Shown in pieces: positions 8,440-17,341 of a DNA stretch of 64,000 nt. This DNA is from Bog-473 sp963756025 (GTDB taxonomy: Bacteria > Actinomycetota > Acidimicrobiia > Acidimicrobiales > RAAP-2). A program made the position numbers and the translations under genes. The stretch's first letter is position 1. Every line of letters begins with the position of its first letter. A model generated the notes under the pieces. The model saw only the letters and a list, made by a program, of their open reading frames with translations. It ran no database searches and was not told where the DNA came from. The stretch is from positions 62,001 through 126,000 of the forward strand of contig CAVWMF010000007.1 in assembly GCA_963756025.1 (NCBI GenBank), read 5' to 3'.

Positions 8440-9999
8440 TCAGGTTTCGGGCTGCAGCCGCGGAGCGTAGAGCGTCGGTTTGGCATCCCCATCTGCCGCC
8501 AGCCGGTCCCGCAAGATCTTCCCCGACGCCGTGCGCGGAAGCGGTTCCTCCCAAATCACGATCTGTTCGGGAAGCTTCCAGCGGGCCAGCCCCACCTCGA
8601 GGAGGAACGCGGAGATGACCTCGTAAGAGACATTCTCGTTCGATTCGGTGCGTATGGCCAAGACGAGCCGTTCGCCCGTCTCTGCGTCAGGCACCGGATA
8701 CGTTGCCGACTCCAAGGCCGTGGGAAAGCCGCGTGCTGCTTCATCGATCTCCGGAAGCGAAATCTTCAAGCCCTTGCGGGCTACGACTTCCTTGAGGCGG
8801 CCGAGGATCAAAAGGCGCCCTTCCTCGATTTGCGCCTTATCGCCTGTGCAGAACCATCCATCCACGAAGGACTGCTCATTCTCGGCGTCGTTCAGGTATC
8901 CCTGAAACAGATTCGGACCTCGAACTCTCAACTCGAGTTCGTCGTTCGGCGTGCCAAGTGCAATCTCCGCGCCGATCATGGGGCTCCCGTCGTTGGCAAT
9001 GCACTCGCTGAGAGAATCGCCGGCCCGACTCGCCGTGTGGATCGGCGCCTCCGAGGATCCATAGACCCGCACTGGCCGGATGGAGAATCTATCGATCGCC
9101 ATCTCGAGCAGAGGCCGGGGGATCATGGAGCCGCCCAGGGCAATTGCCCGCAACGTCGTCGCTGAACGCTCTCGCCGAACGCACTCGTTGAGGAGCATTT
9201 CGGCGATCACCGGCGCTCCACCGAGCACCGTTGCCCCGCTTCTCTCCAGATGATCCAACGAGGCCACCGCATCGAACTTGTCTTCCAACACGATATGTCC
9301 GCCACCGAGGGCCACTTGGACCTGACTGAGACCCGTGATGCTCGCGACCGGGCTCGAAAGGAACGGCGCATCATCGTCGGTGAAGTCGAATGCGGTCGCC
9401 AGATTTCTGACCCCGGAGAGAAACGAATGAAGGGAGTGGATCACCCCCTTCGGTTTGGAGGTGGTTCCCGAGGTGAAGAGGACGATGGCCGGCGCTGCCT
9501 TGTCGGGTTCCGCCCAGTCGCCCGTGCTCCGGGAAGCGGAATGAAGCTCGTCGAACGTCACTATTCGCACATCATGTTCCGCGGCACGAAGACCTGTCAC
9601 CAGCGCCTGCGGCATCGTCACGAGACGGGGAGCTGTCGCTTCGACGGCGTGGGCAACGTCCGAGGCCCCACAACGGCGATCGAGGGCGACGGTCACGGCC
9701 GAGCAGCGGAGGATCGCGAGGAAAGCGACAACCCCGTCGAAACTATTCGGCGAAACCAGGAGGACGGAATCTCCGGGTTCCACTCCGGCGCTTTGGATCG
9801 TGTGCACGGCACGTTCAACGGCTTCACGCACCATGGCGTAACTCCAGCTGCCGACGTTGTCGACGACGGCGATGCGATCCCCGTCACGCTCGGCGATCGC
9901 CTCTAGTCCTTCCCGGAGACCACGGTCGTTCCACCACCCCGCGTCCTGATAGTGCACGGCGAGGTCCGACGGCGTCGGGACTCGAAGGGAAACTTTCAC
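8440..9999 (-). CDS. AMP-dependent acyl-CoA synthetase (ANL family)
   Basis: 519 aa. The start is set at GTG 9999, which overlaps the acyl-CoA dehydrogenase stop (GTGA); the frame stays open upstream but has no family sequence. The adenylate-binding P-loop is FTSGTTSKPKGVIHS, the A5-like motif is YGSSEAP, the hinge region GRLKEVVARKGLKIS, and the catalytic C-terminal Lys is in PRTASGKILRDRL. Activates a carboxylic acid to the CoA thioester through an acyl-adenylate. Position between the fused dehydrogenase and a crotonase suggests entry of the substrate acid into beta-oxidation. The substrate cannot be told from sequence. Confidence 0.9.
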   Translation of the reverse strand: MKVSLRVPTPSDLAVHYQDAGWWNDRGLREGLEAIAERDGDRIAVVDNVGSWSYAMVREAVERAVHTIQSAGVEPGDSVLLVSPNSFDGVVAFLAILRCSAVTVALDRRCGASDVAHAVEATAPRLVTMPQALVTGLRAAEHDVRIVTFDELHSASRSTGDWAEPDKAAPAIVLFTSGTTSKPKGVIHSLHSFLSGVRNLATAFDFTDDDAPFLSSPVASITGLSQVQVALGGGHIVLEDKFDAVASLDHLERSGATVLGGAPVIAEMLLNECVRRERSATTLRAIALGGSMIPRPLLEMAIDRFSIRPVRVYGSSEAPIHTASRAGDSLSECIANDGSPMIGAEIALGTPNDELELRVRGPNLFQGYLNDAENEQSFVDGWFCTGDKAQIEEGRLLILGRLKEVVARKGLKISLPEIDEAARGFPTALESATYPVPDAETGERLVLAIRTESNENVSYEVISAFLLEVGLARWKLPEQIVIWEEPLPRTASGKILRDRLAADGDAKPTLYAPRLQPET

Positions 10000-12209
10000 C
10001 GGATCGCACCCCCAGAAGTCTCGGCCGGACCGCCGCGGCGTGACGTCGCCGAGGGCAGATGCAGTCGCCGCTTTGCCAGAATGTTGCGCATGATTTCGGA
10101 GCTTCCTCCCGAGATCGTCAACGCCCGGGACCAGAGCCACGCGTCGTGAAGTCGATCAGCTGCTTTCATTCCCGCGGAATCGTCGGGAAGCGGGTGATCA
10201 TTGATGAGCTGCACACCGAAACGGGCGATGCGGTTATACGACTCGGAGTACAAGAGCTTGGCAACGGAAGCGTCGCCTTCTACTTGCCGGTCTTCCAGGG
10301 CGCGGACGATGTGATCGCTGACGAACGCTGCGGCAGCAGCAGCCTCGGCCCTGAATTCAGCCAGTCGCGTCCGCACCTCGCTATCGCTCATCGCCGGCTT
10401 TCCGTCAATCGAGATATGCCCCGCGACAGTCGTCAGATCCTGGAGGAGGAGCTCGAGAAGAACGACATTGCCCCCCACCCCGAACCGTTCTGTCTCCAGC
10501 CCGGCCATGGCGACGCCCCATCCACCGCCGGGCTCGCCAAGTATCGAACCTTCTTCAAGATGAACGTCGTCAAGGAACACTTCGTTGAATTCGTGGGCAC
10601 CGCCGATGGTGATCAACGGTCTGACGACGAGACCTGACGTGTTCATCGGGACCAGGAACATCGTCAACGCCTGGTGCCGAGGCCCCTCGTCCGCCGTCCG
10701 GACCAGCGCCACCCCCATATCGGCCCAGTGCCCATCGGTGGTCCAGGTCTTTTGACCGTTCAACAGCCACCCACCACCCGGCACAAACCGACCACGGCTC
10801 TTGACGCCGGCGAGATCGCTCCCCACGTCGGGCTCGCTGAAGAGTTGGCACCACACGTGCTCTCCGGAGCGGATCTTCGGGAGATACGCCGCCTTCTGAG
10901 CCGGCGTCCCGAACCGAAGAAGCAGGTGACTCGCGAGTTGGACCTGATCAAGCGGGCGAGGCGCTCGGGCCCGGATCATTTCCTCGGTGACGATCACCTC
11001 GTGGAGTACATGGTGTTCCGGGTTGCCACCCCACTCCGCCGGCCACGCCGCTCCCGCCAGACCGTGTTCGTAGAGCGCCTGATACCAGGTCCGGAGCTCC
11101 TGCTCCTCGCCCTTGTCACGTGGCGCCCGATGCCCCTCTCGGCTCTCATCGGACGGCCGATATTTGGCGATCACATCCCGCACGTGCGATCGGTGCCGCT
11201 CGAGGTCAGGGTCGTTCCACGTCATCGTGGAATTCGTGCTCCCTGACGCGGCCAACCGTTTGCGACTTGCCGTACCCGGACGAATCGCGCCGGAATTCAT
11301 CAGTGCACGCCGCAGGCAATGGTGCAGCGGAAACTCCCACGTGAAACCGATGCCGCCCGCAAGTTGGATGCAGTCGTCCAGTGCGGCGACCGCCCGTCCG
11401 TGCACGTAGACATGTGCAGCGTCAATAAGTCTGATTGCATCAGGCGTACGAGCGGCGGCGGCAACTGCGGCTTCGACAACAAGTGCCTGCGCGCTCACCA
11501 ACAGGAGGTCCAAGTCAACAAGGCGATGCTGCAGCACCTGGAAGCTGGCCAGCGGAGCCCCAAATGCCTCGCGGTTCTTCAGGTGGTCAGTCACCGTGTC
11601 GATCGCCCGTCCGAGCGCCCCGAGGGTGTCGGCACAGGAGATCAGAAGCGCCACGCCGACGAACGACGGAAGTTGCTCAGGGTCAAGAAGTTGGGCGCTC
11701 CTCCCGTCGAGATCGATCCGCTGTGTCGGCCTCGTCGTATCGAAAGGTCGAGGATCTGGTGCCACCTGCCGGGCGCTCTCGGTGAAGCACCCGAGAAGAC
11801 CGTTGTCTTCAGAGGCAACGACAATCAAGCTGGTTGCGTCATCGGGTGCGCCCAAGACCCAATCCCGCAATGGCCGGACGATCCCTCCCTCGTCCTTGAG
11901 CCCACCCGTCACGAACAGACCCTGCGACTCCCCCGCCACGACGGCAGCGGCCGACGCAGCGGTCGACGGCGTGGAGGCCAGCGCGGCGGCCGCCAGGACA
12001 CCCCCGGACCAGTCGATCGGAGAGAGGGCACGCCCGGCCTCCTCGGCCAGGATGCATGCTTCAACCACATTCCACCCTGAGCCGCCATGCTCTGGAGGTG
12101 TCAGCAAGCCCAGCCAGCCGAGATCCGCCATGGCCGCTCTCGACGGTGAAGCCCCGAAGACCCCTCGTGCTGCAGCCCGCAGAATTTCGAGCGTTTCTGT
12201 GTCAATCAC
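9996..12209 (-). CDS. Fused double-domain acyl-CoA dehydrogenase (FadE34/ChsE3-like)
   Basis: 737 aa, about twice a standard acyl-CoA dehydrogenase. Residues ~1-330 form one ACAD unit (LGWLGLLTPPEHGGSG, later REAFGAPLASFQVLQHRL and CIQLAGGIGFTWEFPLH). Residues ~335-737 form a second complete unit (WCQLFSEPDVGSDLAG, LNGQKTWTTDGHWADM, and the C-terminal TISGGSSEIMRNI). The order mirrors the heteromeric ChsE1-ChsE2 dehydrogenases of steroid side-chain degradation, here in one chain as in FadE34. The start is GTG with no clear Shine-Dalgarno. It heads the minus-strand operon to 3416. Operator-like site 12226-12241 lies just upstream. Confidence 0.9.
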   Translation of the reverse strand: MIDTETLEILRAAARGVFGASPSRAAMADLGWLGLLTPPEHGGSGWNVVEACILAEEAGRALSPIDWSGGVLAAAALASTPSTAASAAAVVAGESQGLFVTGGLKDEGGIVRPLRDWVLGAPDDATSLIVVASEDNGLLGCFTESARQVAPDPRPFDTTRPTQRIDLDGRSAQLLDPEQLPSFVGVALLISCADTLGALGRAIDTVTDHLKNREAFGAPLASFQVLQHRLVDLDLLLVSAQALVVEAAVAAAARTPDAIRLIDAAHVYVHGRAVAALDDCIQLAGGIGFTWEFPLHHCLRRALMNSGAIRPGTASRKRLAASGSTNSTMTWNDPDLERHRSHVRDVIAKYRPSDESREGHRAPRDKGEEQELRTWYQALYEHGLAGAAWPAEWGGNPEHHVLHEVIVTEEMIRARAPRPLDQVQLASHLLLRFGTPAQKAAYLPKIRSGEHVWCQLFSEPDVGSDLAGVKSRGRFVPGGGWLLNGQKTWTTDGHWADMGVALVRTADEGPRHQALTMFLVPMNTSGLVVRPLITIGGAHEFNEVFLDDVHLEEGSILGEPGGGWGVAMAGLETERFGVGGNVVLLELLLQDLTTVAGHISIDGKPAMSDSEVRTRLAEFRAEAAAAAAFVSDHIVRALEDRQVEGDASVAKLLYSESYNRIARFGVQLINDHPLPDDSAGMKAADRLHDAWLWSRALTISGGSSEIMRNILAKRRLHLPSATSRRGGPAETSGGAIR

Positions 12210-12225
12210 CGGGCGTACGATAACA

Positions 12226-12241
12226 TCGATATCAATGTCAA
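12226..12241. promoter_or_regulatory. Palindromic operator-like box A
   Basis: TCGATATCAATGTCAA, a copy of the recurring 16-base palindrome YYGAYRTYRAYRTCAA. It sits in the short intergenic region between the divergent fused acyl-CoA dehydrogenase (start 12209, minus) and the LLM oxidoreductase (start 12291, plus). On the minus strand it contains a TTGACA that could serve as a -35 element. Four further copies are at 16141, 22207, 24833 and 44496. Length and symmetry fit a TetR-family dimer (inference). Confidence 0.65.
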
Positions 12242-12290
12242 TCCTAGGAACAGAGATGGTCTGTCGCCTGCAAGCTTACCGGTCTCACCA

Positions 12291-13322
12291 ATGAGCACAA
12301 CTGACCGAACACACGAGATTTCCCTGGGACTCAGCCTGTCGGGCATCCGCTCCTCGGTCGACATGGTGCGTGCCGCCGTTGCTGCGGAACAGTTCAACTT
12401 CGACTCGGTCTGGACTTCGGAAGCTTGGGGACACGATGCCTTCACACCCCTGGGCGCCATCGCCTCGGTCACGAGCCGGATCCGGCTCGGCACGGCCATC
12501 GCCCAGATCAGCGCCCGCACGCCGGGCGCGACGGCGATGACAGTCCTCACGCTGCAGGAACTGTCCGGCGGCCGCATTGACCTCGGATTAGGTGTTTCGG
12601 GTCCTCAGGTGGTGGAGGGATGGCACGGAGCGTCATTCGCCCGACCGCTGGTGGCCACCCGGGAATATGTGGCGATATTGCGCGCCATGCTGGCCGCTGA
12701 CCGTCCGGTTGAGATAGCCGGTTCGATCTATGCAGTGCCATATCAGGGCCCGGGGGCAACCGGATTGGGCAAGCCACTGCGATCGTCGCTCCCGGGGCAC
12801 CCGGAAACCTCGATCCTCATTGCGGCAATTGGACCCCGAAATGTCACATTGGCCACCGAAGTCGCCGATGGATTGCTGCCCTACTTATGGAGTCCGACGC
12901 GCTGGAAGGAAGCCTGGGGCGAGACGCTGGCCGCCGCACCGAGCGGGTTTGTGGTGGCGCCCACTGTCTTCGTCTCCATGGGGGACGATCTCGAGGCATG
13001 TCGCGATGCCCTGCGGCCCCGGATTGCGTTGCACATCGGCGGCATGGGCAGTCGGGACAAGAACTTCTATAAGGACCTGATCGCTCGGTACGGCTACGAG
13101 GAAGAAGCGACCACGATCCAGGACCTCTATCTCGCCGGCGACCGCAAGGCCGCACGGGCGGCCGTAAGCGACAGCCTGGTGGACGACCTGGCCCTCGTCG
13201 GGCCAGCGGGGCGGATCGCCGACCAGCTCGATGCTTGGCGGGAAGGCCCGGTCACCACGATGATCCTGGAACCGACGAGTCTCGACGACCTCGAGGCAAT
13301 CTCAACCCTCTGGGGCCGGTAG
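12291..13322 (+). CDS. LLM-class (luciferase-like, probably F420-dependent) oxidoreductase
   Basis: 343 aa. The luciferase-like TIM-barrel pattern is clear: ISLGLSLSG at the start, FDSVWTSEAWGHDAFTPLGA near residue 40, RIRLGTAIAQISARTP, then LSGGRIDLGLGVSGPQVVEGWHG, and later IAAIGPRNVTLATEVADGLLPYLW. Proteins of this form in actinobacteria use F420 or FMN and carry out hydride transfer or oxygenation on ring or CoA-linked substrates. Divergent from the fused acyl-CoA dehydrogenase with box A between them, so the two are likely co-regulated. Exact substrate unknown. Confidence 0.88.
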   Translation: MSTTDRTHEISLGLSLSGIRSSVDMVRAAVAAEQFNFDSVWTSEAWGHDAFTPLGAIASVTSRIRLGTAIAQISARTPGATAMTVLTLQELSGGRIDLGLGVSGPQVVEGWHGASFARPLVATREYVAILRAMLAADRPVEIAGSIYAVPYQGPGATGLGKPLRSSLPGHPETSILIAAIGPRNVTLATEVADGLLPYLWSPTRWKEAWGETLAAAPSGFVVAPTVFVSMGDDLEACRDALRPRIALHIGGMGSRDKNFYKDLIARYGYEEEATTIQDLYLAGDRKAARAAVSDSLVDDLALVGPAGRIADQLDAWREGPVTTMILEPTSLDDLEAISTLWGR

Positions 13323-13334
13323 CTCCGCGCGAAA

Positions 13335-14162
13335 TTATTCAGCCCGCCACACCGGCGCTCTCTTCTCTGCAAACGCCTTCGGGCCCTCCTGCGCATCACT
13401 GCTCCGCATGAGGGTCTTCAACTCCGTCGCCGAAAGCTCCCAGGCGGCGGCCTCCGACTCGATCCGCTGATTGATAATGCCTTTCGCCACACGTTTGCTG
13501 TGTTGGACGGCAAGTGGTGCGTTTGCGCAGATGCGCTCGGCCAGATCCAGTGCGGCGTCACGCACATCCCCTTGCGGCACTACCGCATTGACGAGATGCC
13601 ATTCGAGTGCCATGGCCGCCGTGATCGGCTCACCGGTCAGGATCATGCGCATTGCCAATTTCGGTGGGATTTGCGCAGGAAGTCGAAACAGACCTCCGGC
13701 CCCCGCGATGATTCCCCGCTTGACCTCGGGCAGGCCGAAGGTCGCCGTCTCCGCGGCAATTGCAAGATCGCTGGCCAGCACGAGCTCCGTCCCACCACCG
13801 AGCGCCATTCCATTCACTGCCGCGATCGTCGGTTTGCTTATCTGGTGGTTCACGTAGCCCGCAAAACCCCACGCCGCTCGCCTGGGTTCTTCCGAGATCG
13901 ACCGCTCTCCTCTGGCCAGTGCCTTGAGGTCCGCTCCGGCGCAGAACGCTTTGTCCCCCGCCCCGGTGAGCACGACGGCCCACACGCCTCGATCACCTTC
14001 GGCTTCGTCCAGCGCATCTCCGATAGCCACCGACACCGCCAGATCGACCGCATTGCGTACTTCGGGCCGGTTGATGGTGATGATCATCACGGCCCCCTTG
14101 CGCTCGACCACAACCGCATCGTCGTCGGCGTCATGCAATGACGTCCGGTCTGGACGGGCCAT
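13335..14162 (-). CDS. Enoyl-CoA hydratase (crotonase family)
   Basis: 275 aa, starting at ATG 14162 behind GGGAGG; upstream in-frame sequence is the end of the CocE-like gene read in another frame. Classic motifs are AFCAGADLKALARGE, NGMALGGGTELVLASDL with the catalytic Glu, and FGLPEVKRGIIAGAGG with the second Glu, so it should be a functional hydratase. It follows the CocE-type hydrolase with no gap and converges on the LLM gene, ending 12 bases from it. Probably acts in CoA-thioester beta-oxidation of this island. Confidence 0.93.
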   Translation of the reverse strand: MARPDRTSLHDADDDAVVVERKGAVMIITINRPEVRNAVDLAVSVAIGDALDEAEGDRGVWAVVLTGAGDKAFCAGADLKALARGERSISEEPRRAAWGFAGYVNHQISKPTIAAVNGMALGGGTELVLASDLAIAAETATFGLPEVKRGIIAGAGGLFRLPAQIPPKLAMRMILTGEPITAAMALEWHLVNAVVPQGDVRDAALDLAERICANAPLAVQHSKRVAKGIINQRIESEAAAWELSATELKTLMRSSDAQEGPKAFAEKRAPVWRAE

Positions 14163-14164
14163 GT

Positions 14165-15955
14165 TCACCTGCCTCCCTGTTCGCCGATGCTGGTGCCGAC
14201 AATCGGCAGAATCAATCTGGAGGGAGACTCCCGATTGTGATGTACCCGATTGACGGCTTGGCACATGTCCGACACGTTCTCGGTGGCGATCGTCCCGCCT
14301 GTGTTGGTGTTGCGATCAAAGCGGGGAAAGTTGCTGCTCGACACTTCAAGACGGACGCGGTGCCCGGCAGCAAAGACGTTCGCTGTCGCGACAAGATCGA
14401 TCTCGATCTCATAGATCTCGCCAGGTTCAAGGTTGGACGGCTCCGACATCGAATGACGGTATCGGGCCCGGAGGATTCCTTCGGTCAAGTTCACTGTTCG
14501 TCCGTCCGGCCAGACGTCGACCAACTTCCCGGTGAAATCGGTATCACGGGCCGAAGAAGAGATGTAGAGCACGAGCCTGACGGGACCGATCACCTGCAGC
14601 GGCGCCGCGAGCGCTTCCGACGTGTAGCAGAGCACATCCGGGCGTTTCTCGGGGAGTCCCTGATCTCGGGGGCCGGCGTTCGCAGCGACATTCAGACCGG
14701 GGAGGTAGGTGGGGCCCCCGGTCGTCGGGACCGGATTGCGCGGATCGTACAGGTAGACATCCTCACGTTCGCCGCCCGACGGCTCGAGGGAAAGCACGCC
14801 GTCCCCTGCCGCCGAATTGGCCTGGCCTCCGCTGTGGAGAAAGAAATCGAGGTAGGTGGTCCCAGGGAGGGGCCAGTCGTCAGCATTCAGCCACTGGTCG
14901 ATGCCCATGACGAACAGTCGAATCGGCTTTTCATCGACCAAGCCGTTATCGATTCCTTTGAGAAGCCAGTCGAACCAACGAAGTTGCAACCCGGTGATAT
15001 CGAAGGCATCCGTTCCCGCCAGCAAGCCAAAGTTGCGTTCTGGGAATGCCCCCACGAATGCCCCATGGGACCATGGGCCGATGACCAATCGTTGAAGACG
15101 ACGGGCATCATCACTTCCCCCGTGTGCCTTCATTCCGACGTAGTTGGCCAGGGTCCCTTTGAGAAAGAGGTCATACCAGCCACCCATGTTGAGTGCAGGC
15201 GCGACAACGTCGGCGAACCCCTCACGCGGGGCTGTCGTCCTCCAATATTCATCGTACGTCGGGTGGAGGAGCCATTCCTCGTAGAACGGGGCCAGAGTCT
15301 TCAGTTCGGCTCTCCACTCGGACGGCTCACGCGTGTAGAGCTCCCCGACATTGTCGACCGTGGCGACAAGAGCCTCAATCTCTTCGGGCCTGGCCTCGCC
15401 CGCAGCGAAGCGGCGCCCTAATTCTCCGAATGCGAGCGAGGAAAGGGTCCAGAGGAGGTTGAACCCCAGATGGAACGCTCCCCCCTGATAAGCCCAACCG
15501 TCGTAATACTGGTCAGTGGTCAGGAAAGGTGCCATGGCCTTGAGTGCCGGCGGGGCCTGGGTGGCCGCGGTCCACTGGGTCACTCCCAGGTACGAGCCAC
15601 CGAACATTCCGACGGCCCCCGTCGACCACGGTTGTGCGGCCGCCCACGTGACGGTGTCGGCGCCGTCACGGGCCTCGTCAAAGAACGGTCTGAACGTCCC
15701 TTCCGAGGCAAACCGGCCGCGCGTATCCTGGACGACCACGACATAGCCCGCCTGCACCGCTCGCAGCACGTCGAAGCTGAAGTTGACAAGCTTCTGGAGT
15801 TCTTTGTTGTACGGCAGGCGGGTCACCAGGACCGGATAGCGCGCGTCGGCGTCCGGGCGATACACGTCGGCGAGGAGATTGACCCCGTCGCGCATCATGA
15901 CGGGGATGTTCTTCTCGATCGAAATGTTCACTGCGCCGTCCTCGTGGAGCATCAC
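14165..15955 (-). CDS. CocE/NonD-family (X-Pro dipeptidyl-peptidase type) serine hydrolase
   Basis: 596 aa from GTG 15955; an ATG directly after it (15952) is an equal choice. The N-terminal alpha/beta hydrolase domain begins IPVMMRDGVNLLADVYRP and has the nucleophile elbow GGSYLG with Ser121. The C-terminal jelly-roll XPP domain (from about residue 330, ending with FPRFDRNTNTGG) is typical of CocE and related acyl hydrolases. No signal peptide. Family members cleave esters, amides or lactone-like bonds. It precedes a crotonase gene on the same strand and could hydrolyse an ester formed by the nearby BVMO (inference). Confidence 0.9.
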   Translation of the reverse strand: MMLHEDGAVNISIEKNIPVMMRDGVNLLADVYRPDADARYPVLVTRLPYNKELQKLVNFSFDVLRAVQAGYVVVVQDTRGRFASEGTFRPFFDEARDGADTVTWAAAQPWSTGAVGMFGGSYLGVTQWTAATQAPPALKAMAPFLTTDQYYDGWAYQGGAFHLGFNLLWTLSSLAFGELGRRFAAGEARPEEIEALVATVDNVGELYTREPSEWRAELKTLAPFYEEWLLHPTYDEYWRTTAPREGFADVVAPALNMGGWYDLFLKGTLANYVGMKAHGGSDDARRLQRLVIGPWSHGAFVGAFPERNFGLLAGTDAFDITGLQLRWFDWLLKGIDNGLVDEKPIRLFVMGIDQWLNADDWPLPGTTYLDFFLHSGGQANSAAGDGVLSLEPSGGEREDVYLYDPRNPVPTTGGPTYLPGLNVAANAGPRDQGLPEKRPDVLCYTSEALAAPLQVIGPVRLVLYISSSARDTDFTGKLVDVWPDGRTVNLTEGILRARYRHSMSEPSNLEPGEIYEIEIDLVATANVFAAGHRVRLEVSSSNFPRFDRNTNTGGTIATENVSDMCQAVNRVHHNRESPSRLILPIVGTSIGEQGGR

Positions 15956-16112
15956 GGACCTGATCGGTCATCACGTCTCTTCAGCCGGGATTCTGCCCGG
16001 TCTACGGCAGCGCTGCCACACCGTTGCGATGACACCCATCCCGGGGGAGTCGGCCTTGGGCCCTGGTTGTCTCGCACGGCCATGTACGCTCCACCTCAGC
16101 TTCCGGCCTGGG

Positions 16113-16149
16113 TTGTAACGCCTCAAAGATTGAGCCTAAACTGACGTCG
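16113..16149 (+). promoter_or_regulatory. Candidate promoter for a leaderless acyl-CoA dehydrogenase transcript
   Basis: TTGTAA (16113-16118), an 18-base spacer and TAAACT (16137-16142) resemble a sigma-70-type promoter. Transcription would begin about 7 bases past the -10, at or next to the ATG at 16150, so the mRNA would have essentially no leader; no Shine-Dalgarno is present before that ATG. Box B overlaps the -10 end and the start codon. Confidence 0.45.
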
Positions 16150-16156
16150 ATGTCAA
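16141..16156. promoter_or_regulatory. Palindromic operator-like box B
   Basis: CTGACGTCGATGTCAA, second copy of the 16-base palindrome. It covers the end of the predicted -10 element and the ATG start codon (16150) of the acyl-CoA dehydrogenase gene. A repressor bound here would block transcription initiation directly. Confidence 0.65.
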
Positions 16157-17340
16157 TCTCGATACAGGGCCCTGGGCCAGTCGACCCGCCCCTCGAGAAC
16201 CACCCTCTCGGCACTGCCCCGCTGGCTACCTTCAGGTCTGAGTTCGCGGCGTGGTGCGAGGCGAATTCCGCCGCACTCACGCCGCACACCCTGCCCAATC
16301 CCGATTTTGACAGCCGGGTCCTCGCCGCCCGCTCCCTCCAACGCATCCTCTTCGACGCCGGTTGGTCGAAGTTCGGATGGCCGGCATGGGTGGGCGGGTT
16401 TGGCGGGAGTGCCCTCCACCGGGGAGTCGTCTACGAAGAACTCAGCCGTATCGGGTGGCATGGCCCCGCCATCTTCGAACACCTCGAGATCATCGCCCCG
16501 ACACTGCTCGAGTTCGGAGACGCCGATTTTGTCGCGGCACGGTTCCCGCAATTTCTCGACGGCACCCGTTCCTGGGTCCAGGGGTTCTCCGAGCCCGATG
16601 CCGGATCGGACCTCGCGTCGCTGCGCACCCGCGGCGTGATCGCCGACGGCTGTGTCGCCATCAGCGGACAGAAGATCTGGACCAGCTGGGCCAAGTGGGG
16701 CCATAGCTGTCTCGTGCTGGTGCGAACAGGAACGACCGAGGAGCGCCACCGCGGACTGACCATGGTCGCCGTGGATCTCGAAACGCCCGGAGTGACCGTG
16801 CGGCCGATTCAACAGGCCAACGGCACCTATGAACTCGCCGAAGTGTTCTTCGACGATGTCCAGGTCCCGTTGGATCACATCGTCGGGGAGATCAATGGTG
16901 GCTGGGCGGTTGCGATGCATCTCTTGGCCCATGAGAGAGGAACCCTCGCCTGGTTCCGTCACAATCACTTTCGCCAGCGCCTTGCGCAGGGCGCCGAGGC
17001 CTCCACGAATCCTTCCGAGGACGTCGCTCTGGGCGCGGCGATCGTACAGCTGGCCGGGCTGCGTGCCACCGCCGGCCGTCAGTTGGCCGTCGATGCCGCC
17101 GGGGGCTCGCTGGGCCCGACGGCGGCCTTCACGAAGCTCCTCATGACGCGATTGGAGCAGCAGCTTTACGACGTGCTGCTGCGGATCCACGGCTCACGCA
17201 TGGGCTTCGGTGTCGGGAGTGCCGATGATCAGCTTCTCCACCAGGAATACCTGTTTTCACGAGTCGTCACGATCTATGGCGGTACCGAACAAATGCAGCT
17301 GATGACCCTGGCGAACCGTGTGTTGAAGCTGGGAACCTGA
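16150..17340 (+). CDS. Acyl-CoA dehydrogenase, probably the FAD-binding partner of a heteromeric pair
   Basis: 396 aa, full-length ACAD fold. FAD and substrate motifs: GFSEPDAGSDLASL near residue 145, ISGQKIWTSWAKWG near 170, and the C-terminal VTIYGGTEQMQLM. It is followed one base later by a shorter ACAD-like gene, the arrangement of actinobacterial alpha2beta2 dehydrogenases for steroid or branched side chains (family knowledge). Start codon overlaps box B and has no ribosome-binding site, suggesting leaderless translation. First gene of a four-gene plus-strand operon ending at 20869. Confidence 0.92.
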   Translation: MSISIQGPGPVDPPLENHPLGTAPLATFRSEFAAWCEANSAALTPHTLPNPDFDSRVLAARSLQRILFDAGWSKFGWPAWVGGFGGSALHRGVVYEELSRIGWHGPAIFEHLEIIAPTLLEFGDADFVAARFPQFLDGTRSWVQGFSEPDAGSDLASLRTRGVIADGCVAISGQKIWTSWAKWGHSCLVLVRTGTTEERHRGLTMVAVDLETPGVTVRPIQQANGTYELAEVFFDDVQVPLDHIVGEINGGWAVAMHLLAHERGTLAWFRHNHFRQRLAQGAEASTNPSEDVALGAAIVQLAGLRATAGRQLAVDAAGGSLGPTAAFTKLLMTRLEQQLYDVLLRIHGSRMGFGVGSADDQLLHQEYLFSRVVTIYGGTEQMQLMTLANRVLKLGT

Positions 17341-17341
17341 C

